This document shows positions 16,496-24,436 of a DNA stretch of 64,000 nucleotides, piece by piece. The first letter of the stretch is position 1. Every line of letters begins with the position of its first letter. Made by a program: the position numbers and the translations under genes. The notes under the pieces are model-generated. The model saw only the letters and a list, made by a program, of their open reading frames with translations. It did no database searches and was not told the origin of the DNA. Source of the DNA: Microbacterium proteolyticum (GTDB lineage Bacteria; Actinomycetota; Actinomycetes; Actinomycetales; Microbacteriaceae); assembly GCF_029639405.1 (NCBI RefSeq), contig NZ_CP121274.1, forward strand, positions 2,542,001 through 2,606,000, given 5' to 3'.

Positions 16496-18151
16496 ATGGC
16501 TGATCGTCGCGAAGACGAGCGCTCCCGGACAGATCGTCCGGATGCCGTCGAGGTGACCGTCGACCGGGGGCTCCCCACACTCGCCGAGGTTCTCGACTCG
16601 CCCGCGCTCGCCGTCGGAGCCCCCGAGGTGCTGGTCGGCGGAGCCGCCCTGTCGGTGCCCGTGCGGTGGGTGCACGTGTCCGACAGTCCCGGAGTCGCGC
16701 GCCTGCTGGAGGGCGGGGAACTGCTGCTGACGACCGCGTCCGCCTGGCCCTCGGAACCCGTGGACCTCCGCGCCCTCGTGTACGAGTTCGTGCGCGCGGG
16801 GCTCGTCGGGATCGTCATCGAGCTGGGCGCCCACTACCGCTACCTCCCCGCCGTGGTGGTCGAGGCGGCCGCCGGCGCGGGACTCCCGCTGATCGCGCTG
16901 CACCGCGAGATCAAGTTCGTCAGCGTCACCGAAGAGGTGCACCGGCGGATCATCGACGACCAGACGGCGGCGCTGCGGGCGCGCGACGAGGTGCGGACGC
17001 TCTTCACCTCGCTCGCACTGCGCGGCGCGCCCGCCGACTACGTCGTGGAACGCCTCGCCCACACGCTCCGCGCTCCCGTCGTGCTGGAGTCGCTCGCGCA
17101 CGAAGTGATCGTGGCCGAACTCGCGGATGCCGACCCCGCTGTGCTCCACGACTGGCAGGAGCGGTCGCGTCGGTTCGGCGACGACGGCGACGACGGCCGG
17201 TCCGTCGTGCCGGTGGAGGCGCGCGGTATCCGCTGGGCGACGCTGGTGGCGCTCGCCGGTCCCGGGCATCCCGCCGGACGACGGGCGGTGCTCGAACAGG
17301 GAGCCACGGCCCTCGCCCTCGGGCGCCTGGCCGACCCCGAAGGAGAGGACTGGGCGCGCCTTGGCCGTCGCCGGCTCATGGATGCGCTGCTGGGCGGCCG
17401 GTACGGCTCGGCCGACGAGGTGACGGCGCTCCTCGGTGCGGCGCGCCTCGATCTGCCCGGGGCGGCGCTCTTCGGTCTCGCGGCCGACGGCGCGACCGCC
17501 GCCGACGTGGAGGCGGCGGCGATCGAGCTCGGCGGACGCGCCCTGTGCGGCACCCCGCGCGGGGCGGGCGAGCGCGCGGAGGGATGGATGCCGGTCCTCC
17601 TCGCCGTGCCCGCTCCCACGACCTTCGCGGGCGGGGCGGCCGAACGCTTCCGGGCGCGCCTGCGCGGTGAGGAGCGGGATCCCCGCCTCGCCGTCGGTCC
17701 GCGCGTCGACGGCGGCGCGGGCGCTGCCGCGGTGCCCCGGCTGCTGGACTCGCTCGAGCAGGCGCTCGATCTCGCCGACGTGGGCGACCTGCCCGAGGGG
17801 GCGGTGCACTGGGTCGTGCGGCATCCGCTCCTCCGCTTCGTGTCGTCGCTGCGGGGCGACCACCGGCTCCTCGAACACAGCGAGGACCTGCTGGCACCCG
17901 TCCTCGCCGCCCCACCCGCCCGTCGACGCGATCTGCTCGCGGCGCTGGGGGCGATCGTCGCCCACCCGGGCAACCGCACGGCGGCGGCCGCCGCGGCGCA
18001 CGTGTCGAGGTCGGTGTTCTACCAGCGGCTCGATCTCGCCGAGCGCGTGCTGGGCGTGGATCTGGACGACGGCGAGGTGCTGGCAGCGCTGCACCTCGCT
18101 CTCGTGGTGCATCGCGCACATCGCTCGCCGGACGGCCCCGCAACGCGCTGA
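16496..18151 (+). CDS. PucR-family transcriptional regulator
   Basis: This 551-residue regulator has an N-terminal purine-catabolism PucR domain (about residues 25-150: 'LPTLAEVLDSPAL', 'GGELLLTTASAW', 'LVGIVIELGAHYRYLP'), a central GGDEF-like region ('AGAAAVPRLLDSLEQALDLAD') and a C-terminal HTH_30 domain at about 490-540 ('HPGNRTAAAAAAHVSRSVFYQRLDLAERVLGVDLDD'). PucR proteins are typically ligand-responsive activators of nitrogen-compound catabolism. It faces the mmsA operon across 98 bases, its probable target. ATG 16496 has a GAGGGGAA ribosome binding site; the N-terminal 24 residues are charged and poorly conserved. Confidence 0.92.
   Translation: MADRREDERSRTDRPDAVEVTVDRGLPTLAEVLDSPALAVGAPEVLVGGAALSVPVRWVHVSDSPGVARLLEGGELLLTTASAWPSEPVDLRALVYEFVRAGLVGIVIELGAHYRYLPAVVVEAAAGAGLPLIALHREIKFVSVTEEVHRRIIDDQTAALRARDEVRTLFTSLALRGAPADYVVERLAHTLRAPVVLESLAHEVIVAELADADPAVLHDWQERSRRFGDDGDDGRSVVPVEARGIRWATLVALAGPGHPAGRRAVLEQGATALALGRLADPEGEDWARLGRRRLMDALLGGRYGSADEVTALLGAARLDLPGAALFGLAADGATAADVEAAAIELGGRALCGTPRGAGERAEGWMPVLLAVPAPTTFAGGAAERFRARLRGEERDPRLAVGPRVDGGAGAAAVPRLLDSLEQALDLADVGDLPEGAVHWVVRHPLLRFVSSLRGDHRLLEHSEDLLAPVLAAPPARRRDLLAALGAIVAHPGNRTAAAAAAHVSRSVFYQRLDLAERVLGVDLDDGEVLAALHLALVVHRAHRSPDGPATR
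16525..16541. promoter_or_regulatory. Candidate PucR operator O2 (perfect CCGGAC-N5-GTCCGG) inside the 5' coding region
   Basis: CCGGACAGATCGTCCGG is a perfect 6-5-6 inverted repeat within codons 10-16 of pucR. Its centre lies 101 bases from that of O1 (16424-16440), close to a whole number of helical turns, so a dimer-of-dimers loop over the pucR promoter is plausible (inferred). Confidence 0.6.
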
Positions 18152-18171
18152 CGGCCGCCCGAGTCGCCCGC

Positions 18172-18177
18172 TACGAT
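18172..18177 (+). promoter_or_regulatory. Probable -10 box (TACGAT) of the cellulase gene
   Basis: TACGAT lies 25 bases upstream of the ATG at 18203, leaving room for a short leader with the GGGGGAG ribosome binding site at 18191-18197. Confidence 0.5.
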
Positions 18178-18202
18178 GACCGGAACGGGCGGGGGAGTGG
18201 GA

Positions 18203-19915
18203 ATGAGGGAGTGGTCGACGCGTCTGCGTCGTGCGCGGATGCGGGTGGCCGCGTTCGCCGCGGCCGCGGGACTTCTGATCGCGGGGGCGATCACGGCGCC
18301 CGCCGCATCGGCGGCGACGCTGCCGGGGTGGCTGTCGACCAGCGGGTCGACGATCGTCACCTCGACCGGCGCCCCGTACACGATCAAGGCCGTCGCCTGG
18401 TTCGGCATGGAGACCTCGAACTGCGCGCCGCACGGTCTGTGGTCGATCTCGCTCGACGAGGGGCTGACGAGCATCGCCGCGATGGGGTTCACCACCCTGC
18501 GCCTGCCGTTCTCGAACGAGTGCCTCGCGGCGAAGCAGACCAACTCCATCAACGCCAACGCCAACCCCGGGCTCGCCGGTCTCACGCCGCTGCGACTCCT
18601 GGACACCGTGATCGCCCGAGCCAAGGCCCACGGGCTCTCGGTGATCCTCGACCGTCACCGCCCGGACTCGGGGGCGCAGAGCGAGCTCTGGTACACCGCG
18701 CAGTACTCGGAGAAGCGGTGGATCGACGACTGGACGATGCTCGCCGCGCGGTACAAGGGCGACTCCACCGTCATCGGCGTCGATCTGCACAACGAGCCCC
18801 ACGGCCCCGCGTGCTGGAACTGCGGTGATCCCGCCCGCGACTGGCGAGCCGCGGCGACGCGCGCGGGCAACGCCGTGCTCGCGGTGAACCCCCGGCTGCT
18901 CATCATCGTCGAGGGCGTGGAGCGGCAGAACGATGGCACCAGCACCTGGTGGGGCGGCGGTCTGAAGGATGTCCGCTCCGCCCCGGTCACGCTGTCGGTG
19001 AAGAACCGCGTCGTCTACTCGCCCCACGACTACCCGGCCTCGGTGTACGCGCAGAAGTGGTTCACCGCCCCCGGGTACCCCGCGAACCTGCCGGCGCTGT
19101 GGGATGCCAACTGGGGGTACCTCGCGAAGGAGAACATCGCGCCCGTCCTTCTCGGCGAGTTCGGCACCAAGCTCGAGACCGCGAGCGACAAGGCGTGGCT
19201 GACCGCGCTCGTCGACTACCTCGCGCAGCGGAAGATCAGCTACGCATACTGGTCGTTCAACCCCAACAGCGGCGACACCGGCGGCCTGGTCGCCGACGAC
19301 TGGCGTACCCCGCAGACCGCGAAGCTCGCCGCGCTGAGGCCCATCCTCACGCCCGTGCCGCAGCCGACTCCGACCGCGACGCCGAAACCGTCGGCCACGG
19401 CGACGCCGAAACCCACCGCGACCGCGACGCCGAAACCGACGGCCACCGCGACGCCCAAACCCACGGCGACCGCGACGCCGAAGCCCACGGCGCCCGCGAC
19501 GCCGAAACCGACGGCCACCGCGACGCCCAAACCCACGGCGACCGCGACGCCGAAACCGACGGCCACCGCGACGCCGAAACCCACCGCGACGCCGAAGCCG
19601 ACCGCGAGCACCGCGTCGGCCGCGGTCACGGCGACCTGGATCCCCCAGAGCGCGTGGGGCGAGGGGTACGTCAGCGAACTGACGGTGACCGCGGCGACGC
19701 CCGTGGCCGGGTGGACGGTGTCGTGGGAGTCTCCCGGCGCCACCGCCGTGACGAACACGTGGGGCATGACGTGCCTCCTCCGCTCCTCGACGGTCACGTG
19801 TCGGGGCGAGGGATGGGCGGGATCCCTCGCGTCGGGGCAGACGGTCCGGGTGGGGCTGCAGATGGCCGCGACCGCGGCTCCGGCCGCTCCGCCGCTGAGC
19901 GTCTCCGCGAACTGA
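18203..19915 (+). CDS. Secreted GH5 cellulase (endoglucanase) with Pro-Thr linker and CBM2-like domain
   Basis: This 570-residue secreted enzyme likely hydrolyses beta-1,4-glucans. A signal peptide runs to about residue 37 (twin-Arg-poor, ending APAASA|A). The GH5 catalytic domain spans about 40-380, with acid/base E198 in 'GVDLHNEPHGP' and nucleophile E319 in 'PVLLGEFGT', plus 'YSPHDYPA' and 'SYAYWSFNPNSGDTGG'. A linker of 8-residue repeats (TPKPTATA) covers about 385-475. A C-terminal CBM2-like beta-sandwich follows (about 476-570: 'AWGEGYVSELTVT', 'PVAGWTVSWESPG', 'VTCRGEGWAGSLASGQTVRVGLQ'). The ATG at 18203 was chosen for its ribosome binding site; a GTG at 18197 is also in frame. Confidence 0.93.
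   Translation: MREWSTRLRRARMRVAAFAAAAGLLIAGAITAPAASAATLPGWLSTSGSTIVTSTGAPYTIKAVAWFGMETSNCAPHGLWSISLDEGLTSIAAMGFTTLRLPFSNECLAAKQTNSINANANPGLAGLTPLRLLDTVIARAKAHGLSVILDRHRPDSGAQSELWYTAQYSEKRWIDDWTMLAARYKGDSTVIGVDLHNEPHGPACWNCGDPARDWRAAATRAGNAVLAVNPRLLIIVEGVERQNDGTSTWWGGGLKDVRSAPVTLSVKNRVVYSPHDYPASVYAQKWFTAPGYPANLPALWDANWGYLAKENIAPVLLGEFGTKLETASDKAWLTALVDYLAQRKISYAYWSFNPNSGDTGGLVADDWRTPQTAKLAALRPILTPVPQPTPTATPKPSATATPKPTATATPKPTATATPKPTATATPKPTAPATPKPTATATPKPTATATPKPTATATPKPTATPKPTASTASAAVTATWIPQSAWGEGYVSELTVTAATPVAGWTVSWESPGATAVTNTWGMTCLLRSSTVTCRGEGWAGSLASGQTVRVGLQMAATAAPAAPPLSVSAN
19370..19606 (+). repeat. Tandem 24-base repeats encoding the cellulase linker
   Basis: About nine to ten imperfect copies of a 24-base unit (coding TPKPTATA) lie head to tail. 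The copies differ mainly by gaaacc/gaagcc/caaacc synonymous changes, with one Thr-to-Pro substitution (TAPA). The tract is prone to slippage, so linker length probably varies between strains. Confidence 0.9.
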
Positions 19916-19983
19916 TCGCCGCGCGGGCGGCATCCATATCTCGCCCATAGGTCGCCCAGGGCGGCCGTTAGGAGTGCGGTGCC

Positions 19984-19989
19984 TACGAT
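19984..19989 (+). promoter_or_regulatory. Probable -10 box (TACGAT) of the GT39 gene
   Basis: TACGAT is 6 bases before the GTG at 19996, with no Shine-Dalgarno between. This is a typical leaderless arrangement. Confidence 0.5.
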
Positions 19990-19995
19990 GCGGCG

Positions 19996-22065
19996 GTGAC
20001 CGCCACCCTGAGCATTCCGCAGACCCCGCTCGCTCGGCCCGCCGCGACGTCTCGTCCGCGTGGCCGCGCGTGGCCGTGGGGGCTCGCGGCGGTCGGCCTC
20101 GTGGCGCTGGTCCTCACCGCGTGGCAGGTGTGGGACGGCGCGCCGTCCGCGTACTACGCCTCGATCGCCCTGTCGATGAGCCAGTCGTGGTCGAACTTCT
20201 TCTTCGGCGCCATGGACCCCTCCGGCACGGTCACGCTCGACAAGATCCCGGGCTCGTTCTGGGTGCCGGCGCTCTTCGTCCGGGTCTTCGGGTACTCGAC
20301 GTGGGCGGTGATCCTCCCCAATGCCCTCGCCGCCGTCGGCGCGGCGCTGATCACCGCCGTCGCGGCCCGACGTCTGGCCGGGGTGCGCGCGGGGCTGCTG
20401 GCGGGGGCGATCGTGGCGGTCACCCCGATCTTCGTGGCGGTCTCGCGGTCGAACCAGCCCGAGTCGTTCTTCGTCCTGGGACTGTCGATCACGGCATGGG
20501 CGGCCATCCGCGCGATCCAGCAGCGCAGTTTCGGCTGGCTCGTCGTGGCCGGCGCGGCGATCGGTCTGTCGTTCCAGTTCTACATGCTGGAGGCGTGGGC
20601 GGTGTGGCCGGCGCTGGCCGCCGCCTACCTCGCCACCGCGCAGTCGTGGGCGCGTCGCATCGGGCACCTCCTCGTCGCGGGCGCCGTCAGCGTGGTCGCG
20701 TCGCTGTGGTGGGTGGCGATCGTGGCGCTGATCCCCGCGGGCAGCCGCCCGTACATCGGCAGCACGCTCGGCGACGACCCGTGGGAGATGGTCTTCGGAT
20801 ACAACGGGCTGGGGCGTTTCGGCGCCACGAGCGACAGTTCCGCCTACGAGTCGTTCACCCCGCCGTTCTCGGGGGATCCCGGGGTGTTCCGCCTGTTCAA
20901 CGCGCAGCTGGCCGGTCAGATCGCGTGGCTGATCCCCGCGGCGATCGTGGCGCTGGTGGTGCTGTGGCTCCTCCGCTTCCCCCGTCCGCTCGCCCTCCTT
21001 CTCACGGTGTGGCTCGCCACGTTCGGCGCGATGTTCTCCGTCGTCGCGGGCATGCACCAGTTCTATACGTCCGCCCTCGCCGTCCCCCTCGCTCTCGCGG
21101 TGGCGACCGCGCTCGCGTGGAGCGCCCGCGCAGGAAAAGCCTGGCCCGCGGTGGCGATTCTCGCGTCCGCGGCGGTCACTGCGGTGGGCATCGCGTTCTC
21201 GGTCGGCGGGTACAGCATCCCCGTCGCGATCGTGCAGGCTCTCATCGGGGTCGTCGCCATCGTGCTGCTGCTCTCGCGCCATCGCGCGCGGATGGTGACG
21301 ACCGCCGCGATGGTCGTCGGGCTGCTCCTGACCCCGGCGGTGTGGTCGGCCGTGACGATCGCGCACCCCAACTCGATCAACCCGGTGGCCGGAGGGGTGT
21401 CGGAGATGGCATCCGGGTTCGGTGGCCGGGGCGGAACTGCCGGCGGCGCGCAGACGGGTGGCGCGGGCGGGTTCGCCGGCGCCCCGGGCGGCGCCCCGGG
21501 GGCCGGGGGAGCGGGCGGGATGGCCGCGCCCAACGGCGGCGCGGGAGCACAGGACGGGACGCGGGACGGTCGCGGCGCTCGCTCCGGATCCGGGACGACG
21601 GGCGGCCAGGGCGCGACCGGCGGCGCGCCGGGCGGGACCGGCGGGTTCACGGCCGGGGCGGGCGGCTTCGGCGGCGATCAGACCGCGCTGCTGTCATGGC
21701 TCGAGCAGAATCGCGGCGGCGCGACGTACCTCGCGGCCACCTTCGGCGCGCAGAGCGCCGCGCAGCTCATCGTCGCCTCGGACGGCGAGGCCGTGCTCCC
21801 GATCGGCGGATTCAACGGAACGGATGCCGCGCCGACCCTCGACCGGTTCATCTCGCTGGTCGAGAGCGGGCAGCTGCGCTACGTCATCGCCGGACAGGAT
21901 CGTGTGGGCGGCCCCGGGGGAGCGTCGGTCGGTGCGGGCGACTCGTCGACCGGTACCGTGTCGGCTCAGATCCGCTCGTGGGTGGAGCAGAACTGCACGA
22001 CGGCGGCCGACGCCCCGAGCACCGTGTACGTCTGCGGAACGGTCGCGGGCGGCTCCGGAGCGTAG
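19996..22065 (+). CDS. GT39-family membrane glycosyltransferase (ArnT/PMT-like) with Gly-rich loop
   Basis: This 689-residue polytopic membrane protein probably transfers sugar from a polyprenyl-phosphate donor. The first extracytoplasmic loop has 'SQSWSNFFFGAMDPSGTVTLDKIPG', including the acidic residues expected for GT39 metal/donor binding. About 11 helices follow up to residue 470. A Gly/Ala-rich low-complexity segment of about 85 residues (475-560) then leads into a small soluble C-terminal domain of about 125 residues ('ALLSWLEQNRGGATYLAATFGAQSA', 'RYVIAGQDR'). This layout occurs in actinobacterial and Bacillus YkcB-type proteins. Acceptor unknown. Leaderless GTG start. Confidence 0.86.
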   Translation: MTATLSIPQTPLARPAATSRPRGRAWPWGLAAVGLVALVLTAWQVWDGAPSAYYASIALSMSQSWSNFFFGAMDPSGTVTLDKIPGSFWVPALFVRVFGYSTWAVILPNALAAVGAALITAVAARRLAGVRAGLLAGAIVAVTPIFVAVSRSNQPESFFVLGLSITAWAAIRAIQQRSFGWLVVAGAAIGLSFQFYMLEAWAVWPALAAAYLATAQSWARRIGHLLVAGAVSVVASLWWVAIVALIPAGSRPYIGSTLGDDPWEMVFGYNGLGRFGATSDSSAYESFTPPFSGDPGVFRLFNAQLAGQIAWLIPAAIVALVVLWLLRFPRPLALLLTVWLATFGAMFSVVAGMHQFYTSALAVPLALAVATALAWSARAGKAWPAVAILASAAVTAVGIAFSVGGYSIPVAIVQALIGVVAIVLLLSRHRARMVTTAAMVVGLLLTPAVWSAVTIAHPNSINPVAGGVSEMASGFGGRGGTAGGAQTGGAGGFAGAPGGAPGAGGAGGMAAPNGGAGAQDGTRDGRGARSGSGTTGGQGATGGAPGGTGGFTAGAGGFGGDQTALLSWLEQNRGGATYLAATFGAQSAAQLIVASDGEAVLPIGGFNGTDAAPTLDRFISLVESGQLRYVIAGQDRVGGPGGASVGAGDSSTGTVSAQIRSWVEQNCTTAADAPSTVYVCGTVAGGSGA

Positions 22066-22092
22066 CGGCGGCCGAAGTGGAGCGGCGGCCGC

Positions 22093-22890
22093 TCAGAGGT
22101 CGCGGGAGAGGAACGCCACGCCCGCCTCACGGAACGTGCGGGCGCCGGGGGCGTTGACGTGGTGCCGGCCGGGGATGTCGACGAACTCGCCCTGCGGGAG
22201 GAGACCCGCCAGGCGCGCGGACTGGTCGTGGATCGGATCCTCGGTGCCGGTGGCGATGAGCACCGGCTGCGGCGGGGGCGACGCGGGGTCCGGATCGGTC
22301 TGCCCGAGCCGCATGCCCTCCGCGATGGCGACGAGGGCGCGCAGGTCGTTGCCGGGCACGCGCTCGGCGAGCGACATGTAGCGCTGGGTGGTGGCATCCT
22401 GAACCGGCTCGCCGTGATCGAGGAAGGCCCGCGCCTGGTCGACCTGGAGTCGCGCGAGGGGACGACCGTCGGGGATGCCGCCGAGCACCGCCCGCTCGAC
22501 GTGCTCGGGGGCATCAACCGCGAGCTGCCAGCCCACGCGGCCGCCGAGGGAGTACCCGAGGTAGCGCACCTGGTCGACGAGGTAGGTGTCCAGCACCGCG
22601 ACGAGGTCGGCGACGAGCGCGTCCATCCGGTACGACGCGGCGTCGTGGGGCTTCTCGCTCAGACCGTGGCCGCGCTGATCGACCGCGAGCACCCGGAATC
22701 CCGCCCGGAGGAGGTCGCGCACCCAGCCGGTGTTGACCCAGTTGTCCCGCGTCGACGACCCGAAGCCGTGGACGCACAGCACCGGCGGCGCGTCGTGGTC
22801 GCCCCACGAGTACGTCGCGAGGCGGATGTTGTCGCCCACGATCACGAACTGCGCGGGGGGGACCTCGGTGAGCGCGGGCACGGCATCCAT
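22093..22890 (-). CDS. Alpha/beta-fold hydrolase
   Basis: This 265-residue cytosolic hydrolase has an oxyanion-region 'VLCVHGFGSSTRDNW', 'AVDQRGHGLSEKP', a nucleophile elbow 'YLGYSLGGRVGW' (Ser in GYSLGG), a catalytic Asp candidate in 'ATGTEDPIHD' and the catalytic His in 'IPGRHHVNAP'. The complete triad suggests an active esterase, lipase or lactonase-type enzyme; the substrate is unknown. The ATG at 22890 (MDAVPALTEVPPAQF) fits the domain boundary, whereas the upstream in-frame extension is unlike any hydrolase. It is divergent from the DNA glycosylase gene. Confidence 0.88.
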   Translation of the reverse strand: MDAVPALTEVPPAQFVIVGDNIRLATYSWGDHDAPPVLCVHGFGSSTRDNWVNTGWVRDLLRAGFRVLAVDQRGHGLSEKPHDAASYRMDALVADLVAVLDTYLVDQVRYLGYSLGGRVGWQLAVDAPEHVERAVLGGIPDGRPLARLQVDQARAFLDHGEPVQDATTQRYMSLAERVPGNDLRALVAIAEGMRLGQTDPDPASPPPQPVLIATGTEDPIHDQSARLAGLLPQGEFVDIPGRHHVNAPGARTFREAGVAFLSRDL

Positions 22891-22947
22891 TCCGCCGATC
22901 CTGGCACAGCGGGGCGTCCCTCGCCCGAATGTGGTCATAGTGGTCGC

Positions 22948-23517
22948 ATGGGGTATTCGCGCGCCGAGTTGGAGTCGTTCCGGGATGCCACGATCCCCGA
23001 CCTCACGGGGCCGGGACTGCGGCTGCTGTTCGTCGGGATCAATCCGGGCCTGTGGACGGCGGCGACCGGGACGCCGTTCTCCCGCCCCGGCAACCGGTTC
23101 TGGCCCGCGCTGGTCGAGGCGGGGATCCTGCCGCGTCTGCCCGCCTACACCGGCCCCCTGGATGCCGCCGACCGCGCGATGATCTTCGCGGCGGGCGTGG
23201 GCGTGAGCAATCTCGTGGCCCGGGCGACGGCGCGCGCCGACGAGCTCGACCGTGACGAACTCCGTGCGGGAGCAAAGGCGCTGGAGGCGCGCGTGGCGGC
23301 GCTCTCGCCGCGCGCGGTCGCGGTCGTCGGGCTCACCGCCTACCGCCAGGGCTTCGACCGCGCCGCGGCCGTCGCCGGCCGGCAGGACGAGAGCATCGGG
23401 GGAGTGCCGACGTGGGTGCTGCCCAACCCCAGCGGGCTGAACGCCCACGACACCGTCGCGTCCCTGGCGCGGGCGTACGCGGCGCCCGCGCGGGCCGCGG
23501 GCATCCTCCCCGCGTGA
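22948..23517 (+). CDS. mug: Mismatch-specific uracil/thymine DNA glycosylase (Mug/TDG type)
   Basis: This 189-residue protein excises uracil or thymine from G:U and G:T mismatches in base-excision repair. The catalytic-site motif 'FVGINPGLWTAATGTPFSRPGNRFW' (GINPG with its key Asn) and the C-terminal 'LPNPSGLNAH' insertion motif are intact. Length is typical of bacterial Mug. CATAGT at 22936-22941, just before the ATG, could be a -10 box for a short or leaderless transcript. Confidence 0.92.
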   Translation: MGYSRAELESFRDATIPDLTGPGLRLLFVGINPGLWTAATGTPFSRPGNRFWPALVEAGILPRLPAYTGPLDAADRAMIFAAGVGVSNLVARATARADELDRDELRAGAKALEARVAALSPRAVAVVGLTAYRQGFDRAAAVAGRQDESIGGVPTWVLPNPSGLNAHDTVASLARAYAAPARAAGILPA

Positions 23518-23594
23518 CGGTTCCTCCCCAGGGGAGAACGCCGGCGACGTGTCCGGGCCCGCGGGTAGGGTGACGGCGGCGGAAGGAGACGCGC

Positions 23595-23891
23595 ATGATC
23601 GTGGAGTTCGAGGGAGAAGTCTTCCGGTGGGCGGCGCGGCTCGACAGCGACTGGTACTTCGCCGCGCTGCCGCTCGACCTCAGCGAGGCCGTGCGCGAGA
23701 CCCAGACGTACCGGCGCGGATTCGGCGGCGTCCGGGTCGAGGCCACCATCGGCACGTCGACCTGGCGGACCTCGGTGTTCCCGCAGTCCGACGGCGCGTA
23801 CGTCCTGCCGCTCAAGCGCGCGGTCCGCGACCGCGAGGGCATCGAGCCCGACGCGATCGTCCTGGTCCGGCTGTCCGTCCTCGACGCGTGA
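23595..23891 (+). CDS. DUF1905 domain protein
   Basis: This 98-residue protein matches the small beta-barrel DUF1905 family: 'EFEGEVFRWAARLDSDWYFAALPLDLS', 'GFGGVRVEATIGTSTWRTSVFP' and 'YVLPLKRAVRDREGI'. The function of the family is unknown. A GGAAGGAGA ribosome binding site precedes the ATG. The TAGGGT at about 23570 could be its -10 box. Its stop is 4 bases before the prepilin peptidase start. Confidence 0.85.
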   Translation: MIVEFEGEVFRWAARLDSDWYFAALPLDLSEAVRETQTYRRGFGGVRVEATIGTSTWRTSVFPQSDGAYVLPLKRAVRDREGIEPDAIVLVRLSVLDA

Positions 23892-23895
23892 CCCC

Positions 23896-24348
23896 GTGCT
23901 CGGGGTCGCTCTCGCGGTCTTCGCGGCGATCTCCGTCGCTCTCGCGGTCGTCGACGTCCGTCGTCATCGACTGCCCCATGCGCTCGTCCTGCCCGGCCTC
24001 GCGCTCGGTCTGACGCTGCTGACGTCGGCGGCGTTCGTCGCCGGCGAGGCCGACCGCGCGCCGGGGGTGTGGGGCGGAGCGGCATCCGCGTTCCTCCTCG
24101 GCCTCGCGCTCCATCTCGCCCGGCCCGGCGACTTCGGCGGCGGAGACGCGACACTGGCGGCGCTCGTCGGCGCGCACCTCGGCTGGTTCGGCGCGGAGGC
24201 CGTCGGGGCGGGGCTCGTGCTCGGGTTCGCGTGCGGGGGAGCCGCCGCCGCGGGCGCACTGCTCGCCGGCGCACGGCGCGCCGAGATCGCGTTCGGTCCG
24301 CCGCTGCTGCTCGGGACGTGGTGGGTGCTGCTGGGCGAGGTGACCTGA
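23896..24348 (+). CDS. A24-family prepilin peptidase, short TadV-like form
   Basis: This membrane protein of 150 residues has about five helices. Type IV prepilin peptidases are aspartyl proteases with two catalytic Asp residues. Here they are seen as 'LAVVDVRRHRLPHALV' (Asp near residue 20, followed by the basic loop) and 'GDFGGGDATLAALVGAHLGW' (GxGD-type motif). The methyltransferase domain of long PilD enzymes is absent, as in TadV forms. No pilin genes are in the window, so its substrate lies elsewhere. The GTG at 23896 is the first in-frame start; the frame starting at 23888 is different. Confidence 0.82.
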   Translation: MLGVALAVFAAISVALAVVDVRRHRLPHALVLPGLALGLTLLTSAAFVAGEADRAPGVWGGAASAFLLGLALHLARPGDFGGGDATLAALVGAHLGWFGAEAVGAGLVLGFACGGAAAAGALLAGARRAEIAFGPPLLLGTWWVLLGEVT

Positions 24349-24424
24349 GCCCGTGCCCGGCCCCTGCCTTTCCGCGATCCTCGACCCCCGGTCAACCCCG
24401 CACCGCGAATCCGCGGAGCCCGCA

Positions 24425-24430
24425 TAGCCT
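24425..24430 (+). promoter_or_regulatory. Probable -10 box (TAGCCT) of the YihY gene
   Basis: TAGCCT ends 6 bases before the ATG at 24437. The gap GGGGAG could double as a weak ribosome binding site. Confidence 0.45.
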
Positions 24431-24436
24431 GGGGAG

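Noticed and set aside
19370..19606. Regular repeats considered as a CRISPR array or minisatellite
   Set aside because: The repeats are in frame, contiguous without spacers, and encode the Thr-Pro linker of the cellulase.
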